The notes below the pieces were generated by a model, which saw only the letters and a list, made by a program, of their open reading frames with translations, did no database searches and was not told the origin of the DNA. The translations under genes were made by a program, and so were the position numbers. Positions 24,421 to 32,360 of a stretch of 36,510 nucleotides of DNA are shown here, one piece after another (the first letter of the stretch is position 1; each line of letters opens with the position of its first letter). Origin of the DNA: Rhizobium sp. ASV8 (GTDB lineage: Bacteria; Pseudomonadota; Alphaproteobacteria; Rhizobiales; Rhizobiaceae); the NCBI RefSeq assembly GCF_016429255.1, contig NZ_JAELUG010000071.1, forward strand, positions 1 to 36,510. The letters are read 5' to 3'.

Positions 24421-25405
24421 GCGCACCGAAACAATGGCGCAGCCGGTTCTGGAAGTGACCGATCTCCATGTCCGTTTTCCCGCTTCCCGCAACTGGCTGG
24501 GTCGTGCCACGTCTCACGTCCACGCCGTCAATGGCGTCAGTCTCGCTGTTCGCCCCGGTAAAAGTCTTGGCATTGTCGGCGAATCCGGATGCGGCAAAAC
24601 CACGCTTGCCCAGGCAATCATCGGGCTTGTCGACTATAACGAGGGCAGGGTCGCCATCGACAGCCAGGATTTCAAGGCAGCCCAGGGGAGGCAAAAGCGG
24701 GACCTGCGGCAGAAGATGCAGATCGTGTTCCAGGATCCGCAGTCTTCGCTCGACCGTCGTCTGCCGGTCTGGCGTCTGATCAGCGAACCGCTGCATATTC
24801 GCGGCGGATTAAGCAAGGCAGACCTTCATGCGAAGGCAGCGGAACTTGCGGTTGCGGTTGGCCTGCGGCCGGAACATCTGGACCGACTGCCGCACGAATT
24901 TTCGGGCGGTCAGCGCCAGCGCATCGCCATCGCCCGCGCCATCAGCACGGATCCGGATCTCATGGTGCTGGACGAGCCGACATCGGCGCTCGACGTGTCG
25001 GTGCAGGCGCAGATCATCAACTTGCTCTTGAAGCTGCAACGGGAGCGGGGGCTGACCTATCTGATGATCTCCCATGACGTCGCACTCGTGCGCCACTTCT
25101 GCGACGATGTCGCGGTGATGTATCTCGGCGAGATCGTCGAAAGCGGCCCCTCCGAAGAGGTGCTGCAAAACCCACGGCACCCTTATACGCAAACGCTGCT
25201 GGCGGCGGTTCCAAGCTTCGCCAGCCCTTTGCCAGAGATCGCTGAGGTGCGTCTGGGCGAGCTTCCCAATAATCGCCGCTTGCCGACCGGCTGCTTTTAT
25301 AAGCAAAGATGCGCCAAGGTTGCGGCCGGTTGTGACGTGCGGCAGGCTTTGTTGCCGATCGATGCCGGATTGCATCAGGTCCGATGTCATGTGGCAAAGC
25401 GGTAA
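24413..25405 (+). CDS. Peptide ABC transporter ATPase, DppF-like
   Basis: This 330-residue ATPase is the second ATPase of the importer. It has Walker A GESGCGKTT, signature FSGGQRQR, Walker B LMVLDEPTSALD and switch His in MISHD. The C-terminal extension again carries a Cys pattern (CFYKQRC, AGC, VRC). The gene overlaps its partner by 8 nt, and AAGGGGC lies just before ATG 24413. The two ATPases are separate proteins here, unlike the fused form in the operon at 1-4749. A hairpin spans the stop codon at 25397-25419. Confidence 0.95.
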   Translation: MLERTETMAQPVLEVTDLHVRFPASRNWLGRATSHVHAVNGVSLAVRPGKSLGIVGESGCGKTTLAQAIIGLVDYNEGRVAIDSQDFKAAQGRQKRDLRQKMQIVFQDPQSSLDRRLPVWRLISEPLHIRGGLSKADLHAKAAELAVAVGLRPEHLDRLPHEFSGGQRQRIAIARAISTDPDLMVLDEPTSALDVSVQAQIINLLLKLQRERGLTYLMISHDVALVRHFCDDVAVMYLGEIVESGPSEEVLQNPRHPYTQTLLAAVPSFASPLPEIAEVRLGELPNNRRLPTGCFYKQRCAKVAAGCDVRQALLPIDAGLHQVRCHVAKR

Positions 25406-25419
25406 GGGAACTACCGCTT
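25397..25419 (+). terminator. Stem-loop at the end of the transporter genes
   Basis: AAGCGGTA and TACCGCTT form an 8-bp perfect stem around a 7-nt loop, and the stem contains the ATPase stop codon. No T-run follows, so termination would be weak or Rho-assisted. It may reduce read-through into the PLP enzyme gene. Confidence 0.4.
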
Positions 25420-25440
25420 CCCGAAAAACCTGCATCAGCC

Positions 25441-25466
25441 GGCTGGAGCAATGTTTCCATCCAGCC
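25441..25466 (+). promoter_or_regulatory. Stem-loop covering the upstream start of the PLP enzyme gene
   Basis: GGCTGGA and TCCAGCC form a 7-bp stem whose loop holds the ATG at 25451. The stem also buries the GGAG that would serve that ATG. This favours use of the GTG at 25484, which has its own GGAG 6 nt upstream. Confidence 0.4.
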
Positions 25467-25483
25467 ATTTCCCGGAGACGACA

Positions 25484-26638
25484 GTGACCAATGCCGCGGC
25501 GCCTGACGCCTTTCTTCGTCCATATCCGGCCGACTTACCGACGCCCTATGTGGAAATCGACCAGGAGCGCTTGATGCGCAACCTGCGCGGAATGCAGGAG
25601 CGGGCCAACGCGGCCGGTGTCGCGCTGCGTCCGCATATCAAGACACACAAGAGCCTGATGATCGCCCATCGTCAGCTCGAACTCGGGGCCATCGGCGTAA
25701 CGGCCTCGAAGCCGGAGGAGGCATTGGTCTTCGTCGAGGGTGGTGTTCGCTCTGTGACGCTCGCTTATCCGGTCGTCAGGCCTGAAGCGATCGGCCGGCT
25801 CGTCCGCAGCGCGAAAATCCATGGAACCGAATTGCTATTGATCGCAGCCCATGACGCGGGTGTCGATGCGATCGGGGCGGCAGCGGAAGCACATGGCGTC
25901 AAGCTCGGCGTCTTTTTGAAGGTGGATGTTGGTCTCGGTCGCGTCGGGATCAAACCGCAGGACCCGGCGGCCGTTTCGCTCGCCCGGCGAATCGAGCAGC
26001 ATCCTTCTCTGGCCTTTGCCGGATTGCTGTCGCATGCAGGCCATTCCTATGGCAGCCGAAATCTCGAGGAACTGTCCGATATAGCCAGAGCGGAAGCGGT
26101 TGCGCTTGGCGAACTGGCGGAGCGGCTGCGCCGATCCGGGCTTGAGGTGCCAAGATTATCCGTTGGCGCTACGCCGACATGCCTTGGCGCGCCGATTCCG
26201 CAAGGCGTGACGGAAATTCGACCCGGTAACTACGCCTTTCTCGACCGAACGGCACTGCGCCTGGGCATCTCGTCGCCCGACGATACCGCGCTTTCGGTTG
26301 TCGCAACGGTTGTTGCGCACAATGACCGCCATTTCATCGTGGATGCCGGTTCCAAGACCCTGACGTCCGATCTCGGCGCCCATGGTTCAGGCGGCAGTGG
26401 CTTTGGAATTGCCGTCAGTGTCGGTGAGTTGCAGCCGCAAACATGGGAGGTGGAGCGTCTCTCCGAAGAGCACGGGTTTGTTCGCTTTCTTGGCGATCCG
26501 CCGGCTTTGGGCAGCCGTGTCCGGATATTCCCCAACCACGCCTGTGCCGTTGTCGCGCAGTTCGACAGCGTCAACCTGCGACAATCGGATGGGCGGACGA
26601 GGGCGCTGCGGATCGATGCCCGCGGCCGTCAGACATAG
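25484..26638 (+). CDS. DSD1-family PLP enzyme (D-serine dehydratase / D-threonine aldolase type)
   Basis: This 384-residue protein (395 if ATG 25451 is used) is of the alanine-racemase-fold type III PLP group. The PLP lysine lies in RPHIKTHKS near residues 49-57. The C-terminal metal-binding motif HAC (in FPNHACAVV) matches the His-x-Cys zinc site of DSD1-like D-serine dehydratase. Members dehydrate D-serine, split D-threonine, or split D-3-hydroxyaspartate. Substrates within this set cannot be separated by eye. GTG 25484 is chosen on ribosome-site grounds. The gene follows the peptide importer by 78 bp in the same direction, so it probably processes D-amino acids released from imported peptides. 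Confidence 0.88.
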   Translation: MTNAAAPDAFLRPYPADLPTPYVEIDQERLMRNLRGMQERANAAGVALRPHIKTHKSLMIAHRQLELGAIGVTASKPEEALVFVEGGVRSVTLAYPVVRPEAIGRLVRSAKIHGTELLLIAAHDAGVDAIGAAAEAHGVKLGVFLKVDVGLGRVGIKPQDPAAVSLARRIEQHPSLAFAGLLSHAGHSYGSRNLEELSDIARAEAVALGELAERLRRSGLEVPRLSVGATPTCLGAPIPQGVTEIRPGNYAFLDRTALRLGISSPDDTALSVVATVVAHNDRHFIVDAGSKTLTSDLGAHGSGGSGFGIAVSVGELQPQTWEVERLSEEHGFVRFLGDPPALGSRVRIFPNHACAVVAQFDSVNLRQSDGRTRALRIDARGRQT

Positions 26639-26704
26639 TCGCCGCCAGCACTCGCTACCGGAGAGGCGGCCGAGTTTCGTCGTCAACGTTGAGAGAGGAC
26701 CATT

Positions 26705-27529
26705 ATGGAAAAGGAAGTCGAATGGGCGCGGATGACGGCGCCCGTCTTGCGGGAACTTGCCGGCAGGCCAGATGCGCTTGCGGTTTTACCGATCGGCTCG
26801 CTGGAGCAGCACGGACCGCACCTGCCGGTCATTACCGATACGGCCAGCGCCTCGGCGGCCGCTATTCGTGCTGCCCGTCTGGTCACGCGTGACATTCCTG
26901 TCGCTGTTCTGCCCGGCCTGTGGCTCGGCATGAGCGAACATCACCTGCCGTTCGGGGGCACCATTACGCTCGACTACGATACGCTCAGCCGAACTATCCG
27001 CTGCATCGTCCGTTCCCTGAAGGCGCTCGGCTTTTCACGATTGCTGATCGTGAATGGTCACGGCGGCAACATCGAGCCGCTGGCGGTCGCCGTGCGCGAG
27101 CTCGCCGTCGAATTCGCCCTGCCGATTGTTGCGACGACGCCCTGGATGCTTGCGCCAGAGGAGGCGAAGAAGATCTTCGAGGTCGACGACGGCGCTCACC
27201 ACGCCTGCGAAGGCGAGGCGTCGGTCATGTTGGCGATCGTTCCTGATGCGGTCAGGACGGAAATGTTCGGTCAGGCTTTCGGCAACCAGCGGCATCCCGT
27301 CGATGTGCCGGCGGATGTGTCGCGGTTCTACTCGTTCGCCGAGCGCGCGCCTGTCACCGGAACATGGGGAGATCCGCGCAGCGCGACCGCAGGAAAGGGC
27401 GAGCGCTTCCTCGATCTGCAGGCAAGCGAACTCGTCAAACTGATCCGCAACGATGTGCTGTGGACAGCGCCCGATCCGGTGTGGGCGCCTGGGCGTGGTC
27501 TTCGCGGAACCGATGGCAGAGCCGACTGA
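26705..27529 (+). CDS. Creatininase-family amidohydrolase
   Basis: This 274-residue protein has the family's metal-binding motifs: LEQHGPHLP with Glu34 and His36, then Asp45 (VITDT), and NGHGGN near residues 118-123, with a further Glu in the ACEGEAS segment. Members open cyclic amides such as creatinine, deformylate, or act as peptidases (MftE). The length is close to the usual 240-270 residues. GAGAGGAC precedes the ATG. The gene lies 66 bp after the DSD1-type gene on the same strand and probably closes the transcription unit, since an 8-bp hairpin follows at 27537. In this setting, hydrolysis of an amide or lactam in the imported compound is the likeliest role. Confidence 0.9.
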   Translation: MEKEVEWARMTAPVLRELAGRPDALAVLPIGSLEQHGPHLPVITDTASASAAAIRAARLVTRDIPVAVLPGLWLGMSEHHLPFGGTITLDYDTLSRTIRCIVRSLKALGFSRLLIVNGHGGNIEPLAVAVRELAVEFALPIVATTPWMLAPEEAKKIFEVDDGAHHACEGEASVMLAIVPDAVRTEMFGQAFGNQRHPVDVPADVSRFYSFAERAPVTGTWGDPRSATAGKGERFLDLQASELVKLIRNDVLWTAPDPVWAPGRGLRGTDGRAD

Positions 27530-27536
27530 GGCTTGC

Positions 27537-27565
27537 CGCGCAAAGGAACGGAGCGATTTTGCGCG
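27537..27565 (+). terminator. Stem-loop after the creatininase-family gene
   Basis: CGCGCAAA and TTTGCGCG form an 8-bp perfect stem with a 13-nt loop, 8 nt after the stop codon. No T-run follows on the plus strand. It probably marks the 3' end of the operon. Confidence 0.45.
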
Positions 27566-27664
27566 ACATGCATTAAATGTCGTGCAACATTGGCGGGGAA
27601 ACACATGGATCGGCCATGACGCTGTCGGGGTGTTTTAAAGCTATGGTCCGGCGGATGCGAGACG

Positions 27665-28300
27665 ATGAGCGTTGATCCTCTAATCCTCAATGCTTGGGCG
27701 TCAGGGCGATCGATCGCACGCGGGCTTGCGCCACCCCAACCGGAATATGGGGGCCTGCGCATCGATACCAACAACGACGTCGAAATACGGCGCTGGATTT
27801 TCCCCAGATTGGGGGCTGGCATCGGTGACCTCGCTCGCTCCATCACCGAACCGCGTTATTTTCTGAAGCTCTGCGGGGATGTCGACGAATTGCGTTCGGT
27901 TTTGCCGCAAGCTTGGTCGCTCCACTCGCCGTGCTTCTTCATGCGTGCGAGCCAAGCCCATGAGGAGCGGCCCTTGGCCCGGGGATACAGGATCGAGGTC
28001 AGGCGTGCAGGGCTTGTCTTGGAGGTGCGAGTGTTCTCGGAGGCCGATGCGCTGGCAGCAAGTGGCTATGGCGTCGAGACGGAGGATGCCTTTGTCTACG
28101 ATCGAATCGTAACAAGTGAAGAGCACCGTCGCAAAGGGTTGGGTCACGCGGTCATGGCTGCTCTCCAAAAGCTGAAGATATCTCCGACTGTTCCCGAACT
28201 GCTTGTGGCGACGGAACAGGGACGTGCCCTCTATGCCAGTTTGGGCTGGCAGGTGATCTCGCCATATTCGACTGCGTCAATCGCTGTTCCCGAAGCCTAA
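27665..28300 (+). CDS. GNAT-family N-acetyltransferase
   Basis: In this 211-residue protein the acetyl-CoA-binding motif A is RRKGLG (residues 155-160), within VTSEEHRRKGLGHAVM, followed by the ALYASLGW segment near residue 190 that is typical of GNAT C-termini. The N-terminal 100 residues include an unusual TEPRYFLKLCGDVDEL region and do not look like a second GNAT domain. The ribosome site is weak. The gene is preceded by the operon-end hairpin and is convergent with the inverse-autotransporter gene. The acetyl acceptor is unknown. Confidence 0.8.
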   Translation: MSVDPLILNAWASGRSIARGLAPPQPEYGGLRIDTNNDVEIRRWIFPRLGAGIGDLARSITEPRYFLKLCGDVDELRSVLPQAWSLHSPCFFMRASQAHEERPLARGYRIEVRRAGLVLEVRVFSEADALAASGYGVETEDAFVYDRIVTSEEHRRKGLGHAVMAALQKLKISPTVPELLVATEQGRALYASLGWQVISPYSTASIAVPEA

Positions 28301-28331
28301 TCTATTGCGCGTCCCGGCAGGTCGCCGATGA

Positions 28332-28351
28332 GCGCGGCTATCAGGCCGCGC
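28332..28351. terminator. Stem-loop between convergent genes
   Basis: GCGCGGC and GCCGCGC form a 7-bp GC-only stem with a 6-nt loop between the GNAT and inverse-autotransporter stops. Outer bases TCGCCG and CGGCGA could extend it. No T-run is seen on either strand. Confidence 0.4.
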
Positions 28352-28377
28352 CCATGCCTTGTGCTTGTCCGGCGATC

Positions 28378-30561
28378 TCAGCCGCAGCGACCGTCGAAGG
28401 TCGTCGGGCCTAATTCCTTGCCGTTGACGAGAAGGGTCGAGCCAGGCGACTGCGTGATGGAGCCGCTCAGGCCACCCATCCAGGATGGGTCCGATTTGCA
28501 GTCACGCGGGGTGTTGCGAACGGTGATGTCGCCGGTCAGATCCTCCGAAGGACCCATGAAATAGAGACCCGCCTTGCTTGCGTGATCGATGACGACTTTT
28601 TCGAAGGTGATGTTTGCAACAGGGCCGCCAAGGTAGCCCCAATCATCGCCATAGACAAACATGCCGTAGGTGCCGGCATTGGTGATGGACACGTTCTTCA
28701 GATTGATGCCTGAGACCGGGTTGAAGAAGATGCCTGCGTTTCGCGTGCCGTCAACCTGAAGGCCGTTGACGTTGACGTTCGTCGTCTTTGCTTCATGGGG
28801 CAGCGTGGTGGAACTGACGAGCATCAGGCCGTTAATGCCGCCCTTCAGCACCATGTCGGTAATCGAGACATTCGAGCTGCCCTGCAGCACGACAAGATCC
28901 ATGTCCAGCCCCTGCGCCGAGTTATCGACCGTCACCTTGTTCATCTCGACCTTATCGGCAGCGACCAGCAGCACGCCTTCGCGGCGCGAGCGCGAGATGG
29001 CAACGTTGTCCAAGCGAATGTTGCTGGCGAGGTCCGTGATCGCCGGGGGCCATCCACGGTCGTCGATCGCACTTCCCGCGAACACGCCATAGGTGACGCT
29101 GTCGATCTGCGTGTCGCGAACGGTAAGATTCCTCGTGCCGTGGGCGCTGACCGCCGCATAGGGTGCCTTGTTCGGATCCATGATGGAGAATTCGCAAAGC
29201 GTGCTGTTTTCGCAGATGAAGAGATCATGGATCTTGCTGTTGCGAATGGTTGCGCCGTCGACGCCCGCCAGCCTTATGCCGTCGTGGGCGGTGCCGGAAA
29301 TATCGACATTGTCGATGAGGAGGTTCGACGCGCCGGTGCTGCCGATCCCTGCGAGGCCACCTGAAAGAGAAATGTAAGAGACGATGCTGTTCGATGCCAT
29401 CGTCACCACGTTCTGTGCGGCATTGCTGCTCGTCAGCCTTCCGCTGATGCCGGAATTGAAGAAGGTCGCTCTACCGCCACTTGCCGCGCCGTGCAGTGCC
29501 AGAGCGCCGCCCCCGCCGAGCAGCAACTGGCCATCCCCGAGCAGCAACGACCCGTTCAGTCCAATATCGCCGTCCGCGAGCGCGAGCGCGTTGGTGCCCG
29601 CTGCCGCAAGCCGTGCATTAACGGTTGCCGCATCCTTGTCGGCCGCCGAGACGGTGACGATCTTACCGGCGGTTCGGCCGTTGATGTCGAGAATGGCGTC
29701 TTCCAGTTCTCCGGTGGCGCCGACGTGGGTCTTGATCGCCAACGCTCGCCTTACGCCCTGCATCTCGAGATCGAAGGGATCGAGAGGCTTGCCGCCGCCG
29801 GTTCCACCGAAGGGAATGCGCAGCCTCGCCAGGATCTCCCCGCCGAGCTTGTTCTCGTTATCATATGTCGCGGCGGCTCCGAACGAGACCGTCGAACCCG
29901 TCGGAAGACCGGGCAGGTTTGCAACGGCGAGTTCTGCGCGCAGCTTGCCGCCAAACATGTCGCTGATATTCTTGCCGCCATACCAATAGCTTCCACCGAA
30001 GAACTTCAGTTCCGCGTTGCCGTCGTCGGATATTTGCGGAATCTTGAAACCGATCTCGGCATCGGCCCCCGGCCGCGCCTGCTCGCGCCCCTCGCGGAAA
30101 CGAAGGGTTCCGTTATCGATCACACCGCGTCCGGCGCCTTGAACGGCCACATCGCCGCCGAATGGCAAATAAAGGTTGGCTCTGGCTTCGATGATCGGGC
30201 CGAGAAGTTCGGTGCCGACCGAAAGCTGGTGAAAGCCGTTGCCGAGGCTGGAGGTCAGGTAGTCGTAGTAGCCATTGACGCCGAGGATGAAGCCGTGCGT
30301 CGTCTGGAAGCGATAGCCGACGCCGATCGACCCCTTCTGAACGTCCCCCTCCATGATCGATCCATTGGCATCGACAAAGAATAGCCGGCTCGAATCCAAG
30401 CGGAACGGCTGCATTATGTTGAACCCGGCTTGCGAATTTTCGCTGTGCCACCGGCTTTCGAACTCAACAAAAGCCGGAATTTCAGATGCTTGGGCTTGCG
30501 CAATACTCAACACCGCCGCAGCCGTTACCGGCGCGGTCAGGACCACGAAATTTTTCATCAT
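28378..30561 (-). CDS. Inverse autotransporter-type barrel fused to a beta-helix passenger
   Basis: This 727-residue secreted protein has a signal peptide (NFVVLTAPVTAAAVLSIAQAQA). Residues about 28-265 resemble the inverse-autotransporter (intimin/invasin) beta-domain: KGSIGVGYRFQTTHGFILG, then NGYYDYLTSSLGNG, HQLSVGTELLGP and ARANLYLPFGG, with alternating amphipathic strands. A linker and a Gly/Ala/Leu-rich segment follow. Residues about 360-690 show repeated short strands with Asn turns (NLLIDNVDIS, DGATIRNSKI, RNLTVRDTQI, SNIRLDNVAI, NVSITDMVL, GINLKNVSIT), as in right-handed parallel beta-helices (PbH1 type). Paired cysteines occur at FICENSTLC and near the C-terminus. The barrel would sit in the outer membrane and expose the helix domain. 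The passenger's ligand or activity is unknown. Confidence 0.8.
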   Translation of the reverse strand: MMKNFVVLTAPVTAAAVLSIAQAQASEIPAFVEFESRWHSENSQAGFNIMQPFRLDSSRLFFVDANGSIMEGDVQKGSIGVGYRFQTTHGFILGVNGYYDYLTSSLGNGFHQLSVGTELLGPIIEARANLYLPFGGDVAVQGAGRGVIDNGTLRFREGREQARPGADAEIGFKIPQISDDGNAELKFFGGSYWYGGKNISDMFGGKLRAELAVANLPGLPTGSTVSFGAAATYDNENKLGGEILARLRIPFGGTGGGKPLDPFDLEMQGVRRALAIKTHVGATGELEDAILDINGRTAGKIVTVSAADKDAATVNARLAAAGTNALALADGDIGLNGSLLLGDGQLLLGGGGALALHGAASGGRATFFNSGISGRLTSSNAAQNVVTMASNSIVSYISLSGGLAGIGSTGASNLLIDNVDISGTAHDGIRLAGVDGATIRNSKIHDLFICENSTLCEFSIMDPNKAPYAAVSAHGTRNLTVRDTQIDSVTYGVFAGSAIDDRGWPPAITDLASNIRLDNVAISRSRREGVLLVAADKVEMNKVTVDNSAQGLDMDLVVLQGSSNVSITDMVLKGGINGLMLVSSTTLPHEAKTTNVNVNGLQVDGTRNAGIFFNPVSGINLKNVSITNAGTYGMFVYGDDWGYLGGPVANITFEKVVIDHASKAGLYFMGPSEDLTGDITVRNTPRDCKSDPSWMGGLSGSITQSPGSTLLVNGKELGPTTFDGRCG

Positions 30562-30767
30562 ATCCCCATTTCACTGTGCCCGCGAAGCGGACGGCATGGG
30601 CGTAATATACATGAGAAATAGAGTCAACTTATAAGGGCACTGAAACTTCAATGCATTCTGGCCAGCTTCGGAGAGGCGTTCCTGTCGCTGTCGAAACAGG
30701 CTCTGCGATGCCGCATGCCAATCCGCTCAGGAGTGATTCTCGTTTGCCAGCTTCCGGCGAAGGCGGC

Positions 30768-31127
30768 TCATGAAAGACGCTCGAGGAAGACCCGTTGGTA
30801 GCTTATGAATGGAAGGCTATTCCCGAACCTCGAATTCGCCTCGATGCCTTCTGCGTCCCTGGCCACGTCGTCGCGATAGCGAAGATAGGCGTTATCATCA
30901 GGAAAGGAGAACAATGCCACCGCGACATTATAGGCTTCATCCTCTCCTGCTTTCGGGAAGCTCATTGCTGCACCGGCGGGAGCCTCGCGCGAGATGAAGT
31001 ATCCGTGGTGGGTCCCACCATATCGTTCGATCAGCCTCATCCAGGTCTCGGCATAGGCTTTGAACTCATCGATCGCCATCTTGTCGATGCGATACCGAAC
31101 CTCACAGATGACGCCAGCAATCGACAT
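30768..31127 (-). CDS. NIPSNAP-family protein
   Basis: This is a 119-residue protein with a dimeric alpha/beta-barrel pattern. CEVRYRIDKMAIDEFKAYAETWMRL at residues 8-32 and YGGTHHGYF at 36-44 are typical of NIPSNAP-like proteins in proteobacteria, and the second half repeats the strand-helix order (VALFSFPDDNAYLRYRDD). The length is normal for single-domain members. The function is unknown. Some relatives are cofactor-free monooxygenases or small-molecule binders. No operon partner is evident. Confidence 0.8.
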   Translation of the reverse strand: MSIAGVICEVRYRIDKMAIDEFKAYAETWMRLIERYGGTHHGYFISREAPAGAAMSFPKAGEDEAYNVAVALFSFPDDNAYLRYRDDVARDAEGIEANSRFGNSLPFISYQRVFLERLS

Positions 31128-31276
31128 GGGGATTCCTCAGTGCAAAAAGAAGTTGATCGCATGCCGCCCAGGGCAAGTCCATCGATCGGGTGTCTGAAAC
31201 CTGAGGTCGAAATTTCTCTGGCCATATGATGGCTGCCTTTGACACGGGATCGATGGCGCTCTTCCTGCAAGGCTGA

Positions 31277-31546
31277 TCATCGGCGGATCCAAACTTGCCA
31301 ATCTCGCCACGTGAGGAGAATCATGAAGGCTGGTGTACCGATCAGGATCCCAATGATGCAAAACAACGGGCCATAGATCAGCGCGCTGAGGCTCATGTCA
31401 CCAATGCAGCCCCCCACGTCCATTGTCAGGCAGTTGCTCGGACCCCCCTCCAGAATGCCATGGACGGGCAAAAAAAGCCCGGAAACGATCAGGCTGGTCG
31501 AAATCGCCAGGATAACGGATTGGATGAGCAGGCCGAGAGTCTTCAT
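31277..31546 (-). CDS. Small membrane protein of unknown function
   Basis: This 89-residue protein has two hydrophobic segments (LLIQSVILAISTSLIVSGLFL near residues 5-25 and SALIYGPLFCIIGILIGTPAFMILL near residues 52-76). Between them are two cysteines (SNC and GGC) in a likely periplasmic loop. The C-terminus is WRDWQVWIRR, consistent with a cytoplasmic end. I take the ATG at 31546 because the upstream in-frame extension to 31669 is not protein-like, but there is no clear ribosome site for it. No family is recognised. Confidence 0.55.
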   Translation of the reverse strand: MKTLGLLIQSVILAISTSLIVSGLFLPVHGILEGGPSNCLTMDVGGCIGDMSLSALIYGPLFCIIGILIGTPAFMILLTWRDWQVWIRR

Positions 31547-31691
31547 GCGTCTACATAGAGATTTTACGACAGGTGGCAAATGCCCGAACTGCATGCAATC
31601 TTGCCGGGCACATGGGTCGGCGTCATCGAAGAGCCGTAGCGTCGGGCAATCGGGAGTGGCTCCCGCCAATGCCGGCCGCGGTTCAAGTGAT

Positions 31692-31925
31692 TTATGTCAT
31701 TCTTCTGAGGAGCGCGATCAGGGCGCTGGAGTTCGCATTGGCATCCATGGCAAGCAGGTGATCTTCCGCCAAATCGGCGATTGCCGTGAGCACCTCTCGC
31801 TCCGACCAGCCGACATCTGTCGCCGCGCTGACCAGGTCACGAAAGGCCGCCTGAAGCGCGTCCTGGCAGCGGATATACCGGTCAGGATCATCGTCGGTCA
31901 CGAATGGTCGCGCAATATCGGCCAT
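31692..31925 (-). CDS. Small helical protein of unknown function
   Basis: This 77-residue, acidic, mostly helical protein contains the stretch SEREVLTAIADLAEDHLLA, which looks like small conserved proteins found in rhizobial genomes, although I cannot verify that by search. There is no signal peptide. The ribosome site is weak. It precedes, on the same strand, the small membrane protein gene that ends at 31277, with 145 bp between them. Confidence 0.6.
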   Translation of the reverse strand: MADIARPFVTDDDPDRYIRCQDALQAAFRDLVSAATDVGWSEREVLTAIADLAEDHLLAMDANANSSALIALLRRMT

Positions 31926-32360
31926 GATCGAAGGGTGAACTGATTTGTTGCCTTTGGCAATCCCGTCCGGCCAGCAATTTACCCAGGAGAGATCTTGCCG
32001 TCGGTAAGACTATGTGCCGGACGGTATTCCGCAGGCGTCGAGAATTCAATCCTGCCGTCGAGAGCATGTGTTGCGCTAAATCAACAGTCGCATTTTCCTT
32101 GCTCCGGCGCCGGTCGGATTATCATTTACAAACAATCTGGATGTATATACCCAGATGACAGGACCTGAAATTGGCTTGCGTCTGGTGGGGTTGAATTCCA
32201 GTGCAAGCTAGCGAGGTTCCATAGGGGTGGGGATGATGCCGGCAGACATTGCGGATGCCGCGGCTGGATCGCCTTCTGCTTGCAGAATGGTTGCTCCCGG
32301 ACGACGTATTCTACTCGCTCCTTGGAATGTGAATAAGTAAATACAAACCAGGAGTTTCTA
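31926..32360. other. Upstream region of the porin gene
   Basis: This 435-bp region has no credible reading frame. Its middle is AT-rich (32118-32152, with TTATCA at 32119 and TGTATA at 32142 spaced by 17 nt), which is the best candidate for the porin promoter but a weak match. That would give a leader of about 200 nt. A good ribosome site (CAGGAG) lies just before the ATG. Confidence 0.5.

Noticed and set aside
14899..27529. Hydantoin or creatinine utilisation operon
   Set aside because: No hydantoinase, carbamoylase, creatinase or sarcosine oxidase gene is present. The D-amino-acid-directed enzymes fit better.
29491..30384. 297-codon plus-strand frame opposite the inverse autotransporter
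   Set aside because: It is the antisense shadow of a protein with a signal peptide and a clear domain order.
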